From: Saccoglossus kowalevskii
Taxonomy: Eukaryota > Hemichordata > Enteropneusta > Harrimaniidae
NCBI RefSeq assembly: GCF_000003605.2
Contig: NW_003126885.1
Coordinates: 115,335 to 141,905, forward strand
Length of the DNA stretch: 26,571 nucleotides
Direction: 5' to 3'
The notes below the pieces were generated by a model. The model saw only the letters and a list, made by a program, of their open reading frames with translations, did not search any database and had not been told where the DNA came from. The position numbers were made by a program, and so were the translations under genes. This document shows positions 1-10,200 of the stretch, in pieces (positions within the stretch are counted from its first letter, which is position 1; each line of letters begins with the position of its first letter).

Positions 1-1021
1 CAATTGTCCAGCCCATGAAAAGTCTGATTCATGTCCTCTGCTCAATTTGCGACTCGAGCATAACAGTTTATCAAAACAAAACAATTTATTCGGCACGCTG
101 TTCACCGATATATAAAAGAGTGTTTTTTTTAGTAGGCACACGGTAAAATGACTACTGTACACCAATAAATCGACACATTTTAGAGACAACTATCTAGTCT
201 TCAAAAAGCAATGTAAACTCTGTCAATCCTAAAAATAAACAACAGCTTGAATGAGGTGTGAATGAGATAGGTTCGAACCGCAGTTTTTATGCAAATTCGT
301 GCGGTCGTCCTGAACCGCACTGTCTATTGTTTAAACTTCCAAACCGCAAAACTGGGTTTTGTTCGGGCGGTTTAGGGCGGTTTGGGTTTTCGTAGGTTTG
401 ACCTGCATGTTTGAATATGAGATCACCCCTTAAAAGAGCACAAATTCCAATTTCATGCCAGGTATTCATGATAATGACATGCAAATACTGTATTCACTCT
501 ATTAATAATACATGTCTTACATACATGAAAGGGGAACAGTTTTTCTCTATTAATATCAAATGTACTTACATAAATGACATGAGGTATGAGTTTAAATAAG
601 CCACCTTATTGATCCAGTATACAATAAATGTTGTTTAACATTCCCTTGTATTGGAAATGTACTTATATTAAATCAAATAGGGGTGGCTGGGGCTGACTGA
701 ATTTTTGTTTGTGCATATAAACTAATTTTTAAATTTTCTAGATGCTATTTTGTGTTTAGCATGTAGATTTTAACATTTTACATCTTTTTCATTCATTTAG
801 TACCACAAAGTTTATATTTCACTCAGTATTTTTTGCGTTAAAGTATGCAAAAAATACATCTGATGACTATTTAACAGGGGCAGAATTCTGTCATTGGAAA
901 AGTTCCACTCATAGAATCAATCAGTGGCTAGGGGAATTATTAATACTAAGTAGCATATACTGATCCCTGCCAAGTAAAATCAGAATTCTGAATTCATCAA
1001 TGTTTTTTTTTTGTATCACAG
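1..1021. other. SMC1 intron, 3' part
   Basis: No exon with SMC1 similarity is visible, so the preceding exon lies outside the window. The only structure is a cluster of AACCGC/GCGGTT words at 277-385. It includes a 9-bp perfect inverted repeat, CCAAACCGC at 339-347 and GCGGTTTGG at 377-385, possibly a relic of a fold-back element. Confidence 0.6.
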
Positions 1022-1233
1022 TATGGTCGCCTGATTGACCTGTGTGAGCCTAGTCAGAAGAAATACCAGATAGCTGTGACTAAAGTACTGGGTAAAAATA
1101 TTGACGCCATCATAGTAGATTATCAGAAGACTGCCAGGGATTGTATTCAGTACATGAAAGAACAGAGATCTGATCCGGAAACTTTCTTACCCTTAGATTA
1201 TCTAGATGTTAGACCTACCAATGAGAAACTCAG
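1022..1233 (+). CDS. SMC1A: SMC1 exon 1 of window: hinge, N-terminal part
   Basis: The acceptor is a T-run followed by gtatcacag and the donor is cag|gtattg. It starts on a codon boundary with [19 protein letters not shown] and ends two bases into an Arg codon (partial residues 1-70). The stretch [13 protein letters not shown] is typical of the SMC1 hinge. The exon that should precede it is not within 1-1021. Confidence 0.96.
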
Positions 1234-4200
1234 GTATTGAAGTGTCAACTATATCAAGTGTACTGTAATGTTTCTAGTTTTGAAAGGAAACATTTCCTGC
1301 TTTTGGATGTCTTGGGACTGTTAATGAGCAGGAAATGAAGATATTCTGTTCGTTATGATTAATAATGATATTGCATAAATGCTTTTGTGATTTGTAAAGT
1401 TCTCTACATTCATGAATTTGTACAACAGTTTGATGGCGATTTCTCTGCTCTTACTGCCTTGTAAGATCGTTGAGTTTCTCAAAACATATTGGTTATGCTT
1501 GTGGGCACAATTTACTTAATTTGGCTCATCCAGTGCCACTGCACAATACAAATATAATTGACTTATATTGTCTCCAAATGTTTTTTTTGTGGACAGTTCT
1601 GTTGAAATTCTTTTTGCATTTTTCATTTCAGAGAAATTCGTGAGCCCAAAGGTGTAAAGTTAGTCGTTGATGTAATTCGATTTGATCCCCCACCAGTGAA
1701 AAAAGCATTGCAGTACGCATGTGGCAATTCATTGGTGTGTGAGTCCGTAGATGACGCCCGTAGGGTGGCATTTGGTGGTGCTGAGCGACACAAAGCTGTG
1801 GCATTGGATGGTACTATGTTTCAAAAAAGTGGTGTTATATCAGGTGGGGCAAGGTGAGTTAGGGTGCATTATTTTAGGGTACTGATTCTTGTTTTCACAG
1901 CCCATGCAAAATCTGTTGATTTGAAGTGCAAACCCCATTATTATTGATAGAAACACACTGTTAAACTACCACTAGGCCAAAATCATCTTTACTGATACTA
2001 ACTTCATCTAACATTCACTACTTACAGTGATTTGAAAGCCAAAGCGCGTAGATGGGATGAGAAGAGCTTGAACAAGTTGAAGTCACAGAAAACCAGTCTG
2101 ACGGATGAGTTGAAGGAACTGCATAAATCCAAGAGAAAGGAGTCAGAGCTGAACACCATTAAGTCTCAGATCAGTGGCTTGGAAACTAGACTCAAATATT
2201 CCATTAATGACAGAGAAAATACAGTAAGTCATCTCATGAGAATATGTGTAATTGCACACTATTCTTTGAAATACTGAAATTACATTGCTAATATTGTTCA
2301 CTGGTGAGCCAAGTCAAGATTTTTTCATTTCCCTGATTTTGGCTTGACAAGTTCATAATTACCATAGTAACTCATTTGTGAGTGGAAAAATTACATATGC
2401 TAATACTGGTAATCTAGCAGCAATTAATTCACAGTGTATGTATCTGAATTAGACTGTCAAATACGCACACTTACATTGAAATTTTATTTATTTATTTCAG
2501 AAAAACAAGACACTGGTTAATAATCAAAAAGCCAAGCAAAAGTTTGAAAGAGATCTGGAAGGTTTTGGGGTAAGCATCACATCGTTTCAAGAAATTAATG
2601 GTTGCAAATATGCCATGTAGAGTGGATACTTTGAATAGAATTTCCCAATGCTTGAGGTTGAATATGACTGCTCATACAAAGAAATAATATATTTCTGTCA
2701 GCTGGCATCACAATCCCAATAACTCTACATTCTGGTAATTTATTTAATTATTTTTTTTTTAATTCATTCTTTTTCAGCCACGAATGGAAGCCATTGAAGA
2801 ACAGATAATGCTGAGGGCAGAACAGATCAACAAAACAAAAACAAATATGAATAAAGTAGAAGATGAGGTATGTTGACATTCAGTGAATGATCTAGAGATA
2901 TTTACAAAGTCTGTAAAAAAAAAAACAGGTCAACAACACATTACAAACTGGCATGTTGTTAGCTCCGCTGTCGACTTTGTCGAGCGGAGCTTATCATATG
3001 AGTGATTGTCCGTCGTCGTCGTCCGTGTCAATGTTTTACTTTTTCGACTTCTTCTTGAAAACTACAAGCCTGAATGCTTTGATACTTGGTGTATATGTAC
3101 CTTGGGTTGACCTCTCTTAGGTTTGTTCATTTCATGTTGATATCTTCAATTCTCTAATTTTGGTGAATATTTTTGTCATTTTTGGTAAAAAGTGATATTT
3201 TCGACTTCTTGTTAAAAACCGCAAGTCCAATTGATTTGATACTACATATATAGGTATTACATGTGGACCTCTCTCAGATTTGTTCATTTCGTGATGATAT
3301 CTTCAATTCTCTAATTTTGGTGAATATTTTTGTCATTTTTGGTAAAAAGTGATATTTTCGACTTCTTGTTAAAAACCGCAAGTCCGATTGTTTTGATATT
3401 ACATATATAGGTACTACATGTGGATCTCTCTCAGATTTGTTCATTTTGTGATGATATTTTCAATTCTCTAATTTTGGTAAATATTTTTGTAATTTTTGGT
3501 AAAAAGTGATATTTTCGACTTCTTGTTAAAAACCAATACTGTAGAATACTTTATTTTCGCTTGGAATTTATTTTCGCTGAAGGGATGATTCAGTGAAAAT
3601 AAAATCCAGCAAATATACTTTTTTTCCTATGTTTCACATTAAACTAATCAAAAATCAGTGAAAATAAATTCCATACAAAACGCCCTAAAAGCCTTTTCAG
3701 CGAAAATTAATTCCAGCGAAAATAAAGTTATTCCACAGTAGTTCAATTGCTTTGATATTACATATATAGATACTACATGTAGACCTTTCTCAGATTTGTT
3801 CATTTTGTGATGATATCTTCAGTTCTCTAATTTTGGTGAATATTTTTGTCATTTTTGGTAAAAAGTGATATTTTCAACTTCTTGTTGAAAACTGTAAGTC
3901 CGATTGCTTTGATATTACATATATAGGTACTACATGTGGACCTCTCTCAGATTTGTTTGTTTTGTGATGATATCTTCAATTCCCTATTTATTTTGGTGAA
4001 TATTTTTGTAATTTTTGGTAAAAAGTGATATTTTCGACTTCTTGTTAAAAACTGTAAGTCCGATTGCTTTGATACTATTCATATTGTTCATTTTCTAATG
4101 ATATCTTCAGTTCTTTAATTGAAATGTGCATTGCTAACAGCGGAGCTATCTTAGCCGATAGGCTGCTTGTTTAGAGCAGTTTTGAGTAAAGACCATGTAA

Positions 4201-7200
4201 TATGTATTAGTTTTTGTTGAATATTGTATTCATTTCATTCATTCATCATCATTCATGTGCATCACCTGTTTTGGGGCAACTGATGTATTTTTTCTCAATA
4301 TTCATGAGTTGTGCTGTCCCTTTTTTCTTAGTCTGTAATTTTTCCAAACCTTGTTGACATGAAATTATATTATGAATGTGTAATAGATTTTCAGTCTGAT
4401 AGATACTGGTTAGATAAATGAATATCTGTTTTCTGCTCTAGGTTTTCTCTGATTTCTGTCGGGCTATCGGAGTGAAGAATATAAGACAGTATGAAGAAAA
4501 AGAGCTGCGTGTGCAGCAAGAAAGAGCCAAGAAGAGACTAGAGTTTGAAAATCAGAAATCACGTTTAGCTAATCAGCTGGAGTATGAACGTTCCAGGGAT
4601 ACAGATGGTAGGTTGGTGTATGATGCTATTATTAACAAGCTGTGCTCACTTGTTGGTGTGTCCAGAATTTCTGCACTTTCTAGAGTGCGACAGAAATCTT
4701 ATCAGCCATGCAAATGTATTCAAACATCGCATGAATTGTCACCAGAACCTAGATGTTTATTGGCCAGCTTCCATGCAGCACACAGGGAATCTCCCCACAA
4801 ATTTGGTAATCGCCTGACTGATTAAATTCATTGAAACTAGAGGTTATAAGCATAACCGGGACAAGATCACAGGTCTTTTAGTTTTGAGATCTTGCTTCAG
4901 CCTATCGGATTGCTGGATTCTGACTTACCATGTTATAATAACACTTTATTGTAGATTTTTTAATTAGTCCCCGTTCAGACAAAGTCCGAAAACGGGGACT
5001 TATTATTCGGTCTCCGTCTGTCTGTCCGAAGTCATATCTCACAATACCTTGGACCAATTCCGTTCATTCTTTGCATGTGCCTAGTACTTTATGTGGGACT
5101 TATGCACATGCAGTGGTTTAGCGATTCGATTCAAAATGGCCTACTGGCAGCCATCTTGTTTTCTGAAAATGTTGTATTTTGGACATGCTTTGTCAGTTTT
5201 CATTCAAATTTAGTACATAGATCATACATGTTAGAATACATGTCCCCTACCGTCCGTGAGTTCCTGAGTCTGTCCGTCCGTCTGTGTGTCAGTCATATTT
5301 CAGAGTGATATTTCAGAATCCTGTGCACCGATTCTGTTCATTCTTTGCATGTGCCTAGTACCTTATGTGGGACATATGCACATGCAGTGGCTTAGCGATT
5401 CAATTCAAAATGGCCGACTGGCAGCCATCTTGTTTTATAAAAATGTTGTATTTTGGACATGCTTTGTCAGTTGTCATTCAAACTTGGTACATAGATTATA
5501 CATGTTAAGATACATGTCCATGACGATTTATTTCGCAATTAGATCAAAGATGGTCGACTGGCAGGCATCTTGTTTTTTTGTTTTTTTATGCCGTATCTTG
5601 GATGTGCTTTGTCAGTTTTCATTTGAATTTGGCACATACATGTACTTTATACATGTTAGGATGCATGTCCATAACAATTTGTTTCAAAATCTGGTCAAGG
5701 GTGGCCGATTGACAGCAATCTGACTTTTTGGCCTTACTACTATATTTCCACAATTTATGTACCATTTTCATTCGTATTTGGCACATACATCATACATATC
5801 AGTGTGTTTCATAATCAGGTCAAAGATGGCTAAATAACGGCTGTTTTTATTTTTGGCCATATTACTACTACACGGAACACGTGTTTTGATGTAAATAAAC
5901 AATCTGTTGTATACGCCACTTGGAACTCAAGTTTCAAGGACACACTCGCGACAATCCCCCGCTTTAATATGACGAGCACAAAGAAAATTTTCAAAAATTT
6001 AACGGGGACTGTGACATTTTCATTGACTTGTTCAAATATGCATTTAACAAATAGAATCTTTGAGTTGCTGTTTTAAGGTGGGGGTGTCAAAGCTGTTTAA
6101 CTCTGCTCATAAATTGGACTGTTTTGTGTAATATCGTTTGTTTTCATTTATTTTTCCCCTTGCAGACTTTTGTGGGGGTGGGAGGGATAATCAAGAGATT
6201 ACTTTTGCATGTTTTTTTTTTACCATCTAAAAGATTTGTGCTATTCCAAGCACATTACTTTTTTTTAGCTACGCTGTCGACTTTGTCAAGCGAGGCTTAT
6301 GCTTGTATGAGTAATTGTCCATCATCGTCCATGTCAAGTCTTTGACTTTTTGACTTCTCTATATCTACAAGTCTGATTGCTTTGATTCTTGGGTAGACCT
6401 TGCTTAATTTTTTAGCTTCGCTGTCAACTTTGTCGAGCAGACCTTATCATATGAGTGATAGTCAGTAGTTGTCTGTGTAAATTTTTAATTTTTTTCGACT
6501 TCTTCTTGAAAACTACATTTCTTATTACTTTGATACTTATTGTATATGTGCAGTGGGCAGACCTCTCTTAGATTTGTTCATTTCGTGATGATATTTTAAA
6601 TTCTCTAATTTTGATGAATATTTTTGGTAAAATGTGATATTTTCGAATTCTCCTTATAAAAAAAAAACGCAAGTCTGATTCCTTTAATGTTATACATGTA
6701 GTTACCTCAGATAGACCTCTCTCAGATTTGTTCAGTTCTTTAATTGAAACATGCATTGCTAACAGTGGAGCTATCTCAGCCGAGAGGCTGCTTGTTTCAT
6801 TTCATGATGATATCTTTAATTCTCTAATTTTATCTTATGATTCAAGTTAGGATTATAAATTATACTTTCTTCCTTTGTTTCTGAATTAGTTGCCCTCTAA
6901 GCTGCTTTTTAAAAAGATGTTCTTATTTGTTGCCAATCTGTTCTATTTAAAAGCTAACGTCAAGAAATGGTCTAAAAATATTGAGCATGATGAGAAAGAG
7001 TTAAAGAAGTTAAAAGATGAAGAAACCAAACAGATGAAGGTGTGTATCGGTAACCATTTATTATACATCTAAACTAAAGAATTATTTGTCATTTCAACCC
7101 AAGAAACAGTCAGTTGTATCTTGCATAAATTACAGACATTATAATTTATTCTTGTGCAAAGTGTTTCATTTTTGCATGAGTCTAACTTTCATGATTTTGC

Positions 7201-10200
7201 AAGTCACATAAAAAAATATGAATCCAATGGATGTCTTTATAGAAAGGACTGATGATGACTTTGTAAAACCTGGAGTTGATATGTGGAAAGGGGTCATTTC
7301 TTTTAGGCGATATGAACAACAATTTTTAATTTTCAAACTTAAAGAAATTGATGTTAATTTTCAGTCTGTGTATTTATGCAAACACTAAATAGGTATAGTG
7401 ACATCTGATGAAATACATCAGTATATTTAAAACATGTGCATGACATAATCTACTTTCGTTTTGTCTTTTGGCAAACTTCAACAATTTGCGAACGCCTAAT
7501 ATGTAAATATCTCGAGTAAGATATTAATTAAATTCTATCAAAACACAGAGATAACCAAATGCATGCCTTTATTTTGTTTCTTATACCCATATTTTGTTTC
7601 GTTGTCATAGGTGATTGATCACGATTCCGAAACTGTGACCAAATTGAAGTTTTCCAAGACAACAAAAAAATCAGAAATTGATGACAAAAACGGTGAAATT
7701 GAAGAGATAAGGAAAAAGGTTAATAGCTGCCAGAAAGATATTACTGGTAAGTTCAATATTATTTTTCACAATCAGTTTGAAATAGACTGAAAAAAGATTT
7801 CAAATAAAGATTTCCATACAAAAACTAGCAGATTCTGAACAAGAGTTGTTAAGGAATGTGTAATACATTTGGCATGTCGATAAAATCATTAAATTGATTG
7901 TCAACTTTCACAGTGTACTATTTTCTTGAAATATTTTTATTCATCAAAGGTAAATCAAGTCTGTTTCCAAAATTATAGCAAAATGTTCATTGCTTTGCCG
8001 CATTTTGTATTTGAATAATTGTGATTCATGGCAATAAAGACTTAAAGTATTTAATGTTAAATTCTAGCCATACAGAAACAGATAACTGCCACGGAGACAA
8101 AGCTAGAACAGAAAAGAGCTGATAGACACAGTCTACTCAAAGCCTGTAAAATGGATGATATTAGGCTGCCAATGAAGCGTGGCACTATGGATGACATTAC
8201 GCAAGAAGGAGAGGTAAATATATACTTCATGTCAAGATAAAATCTTTTTCCCACTAGAGTAAGTAATTCTGTATGTTTGTAAACAAAATATGACTATAAA
8301 ACATCAGCCTGGCACTAATAAAACCTTATGTCCACAGCCTATGGCACAGGGTGTTTAGACGTCCTTGTCACTGACCCGTGAGTGATTTTCTCATATGTGC
8401 CATGGCATTCTTTGAGTCAGTGTCTGTTGGAAAATTAATTATAATGAAACTTGTGTCATCTTGTGTATAAATAGTGATTAAAACATTACTAGAATGGTTG
8501 AAATTTCTCTGTTAGCAAATAATATGGTTATCGCTGCACACCTATATTCCAACATCAAGAGATCCAAAATTTGGAAGCTTCTCAACACATTTTTATCATA
8601 TTTTGAATTCATGAATAGTAATTTGTCTGTTTTTCTGCAGTCTTCAAGTCAGGTTGAAGCAAATGAAAGTGGATCTATAACAGGAATGGACAGCATGAGC
8701 AGCCAGGGTGCTAAAACTATTTATGCCAAAGAGGCTAATATTATTATAAATTACAGACATATCAGAGAGGAACTGAAAGATGTAAGTATACATCCTGTGA
8801 TTTGTAGTAGCTGGTACTCTACTTCATAAGTGCTTCTCCAATAGTTCCCTACTGTAGGTATTTGCTTGCAGCAAGCAATACTCTTACATTGTTCATAACA
8901 ATACCCAGCAACTATAGTATTGTAGTCTCATTGAGCATTTAGCATTTCTCTTGGCCCACATGATGTTGTATTTGTCACTGAATAATATCGGTATTGATTA
9001 TTATCTGCTTTTTAGTGTGATACGCATGAGGAAGTGAAAGAAATGAACGATAAATTAAATGTAGAAGTCAGTAACATGCAAGCAACAATACAGAGAATAT
9101 CGGCACCAAACATGAAGGCCACAGAAAAGTAAGTTTGTCTTGTCAGTTGCTTAAATTTAGTAATTTATAACATTGCTCTTAATAGTATTAGTTGTCAATC
9201 ATTCTATTCTTGAAAACTACCAAGTAAATTGTTTTTGTAATGTAGGTACCTTGGGTGGACCTCTGTCAGATTTGTTCATTTCATGATATCTCCAATTCTC
9301 CATTTTTGGCAATTACCAGGCGTCACTGCTCACACATTTCACATCTGCCTGTAACACATGGACTGGTTTCTTCTCGGATTTCATCTAAGTGTTAGTAAAT
9401 GTAATAATTGAGAACAGAAAACAAGAAACATTTCTTCATTTACATCATAATGTAATTTTTAGTAAATTTTGGAAATGTCCATTTACTACATTTGCTACTT
9501 GAAAAGCATAGATGGAGTAAAATTTGTATGGCCTCCAATTTGTTAATTTTTTCTCCAAATTTGTTTTTTCTTGCACCATAATAAGAATGAAGATTAAAAC
9601 ATACAAGAATAATAAAGTATTCATTATCATTGCTGTCATTAACTTTTTATGATGACGAATATTCTTTATCTACTGTGACTTAACACTTTATCTTTGTAGG
9701 TTAGACGGTGTGAGGGAACGATTCCAGTCAACTGCTGAAGAGTTTGAACATGCTAGAAGGAGGGCGAAAAAGTCCAAACAGCAATTTGAAATTGTCCGAA
9801 AAGAAAGATTTGACAGGTTTAATAATTGTTTTGAACATGTGTCTGTCAGAATTGATGACATTTATAAGGTATGTATTAAGTTTGTCAGATATGGATAAAA
9901 TAAAGAACCATTATAAATACAGGCTTTTACTGTAGCAAAGCTGTGTAGTAAACTACTGTCATATCCCAACTTGTAGTCAGTGTCAAATTACACCAGTATT
10001 GTGTCAATAATTAATGTTGAATAATGTCACATTGAGTCCACTACTACACAAACAAACACTAAAATTCAAGTTTTTAGGAAGTAACTCTCCAAGAATTCCA
10101 GAACTGTAAACCGTAATATTTCTGTCGTAATCAATATATATTATTTGATGAGTTTATAAAGACGAAATTTCAGTGTAAATAACTGACTCTCCTCTCAATG

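Larger units (their letters stand above)
2959..4172 (+). mobile_element. Helentron/HINE-like non-autonomous element, family 1, full copy
   Basis: The element lies inside an SMC1 intron. Its 5' end TTAG opens a hairpin: AGCTCCGC (2961-2968), TG bulge, TCGAC, loop TTT, GTCGA, GCGGAGCT (2984-2991). The word TAGCTCCGCTGT (2960-2971) recurs exactly inverted as ACAGCGGAGCTA at 4137-4148, about 24 bases inside the 3' end. That is an asymmetric terminal inverted repeat. It is followed by a second hairpin (CTATC/GATAG, 4146-4161) and GCTTGTT. The core is a tandem array with a 157-160 bp period. No target duplication is seen. These traits fit Helitron2/Helentron-derived elements (HINE, DINE-1, oyster pearl). 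No transposase is encoded. Confidence 0.7.

Noticed and set aside
4608-4825. Extension of the SMC1 reading frame past 4607
   Set aside because: The frame stays open by chance. The sequence loses coiled-coil character and SMC1 similarity, and the gt donor at 4608 joins the exon at 6954 in exact phase.
5075-5723. Open frames starting [14 protein letters not shown] here, and similar ones at 19853-20211, looking like a repeated conserved protein
   Set aside because: They fall inside the two copies of one non-autonomous element. Similarity is equal at the DNA level, several overlapping frames are open, and no known domain or codon constraint is visible.
8858-8881. MicroRNA precursor at the intronic palindrome
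   Set aside because: The stem is about 11 bp with a one-base centre, far too short for Drosha/Dicer processing.
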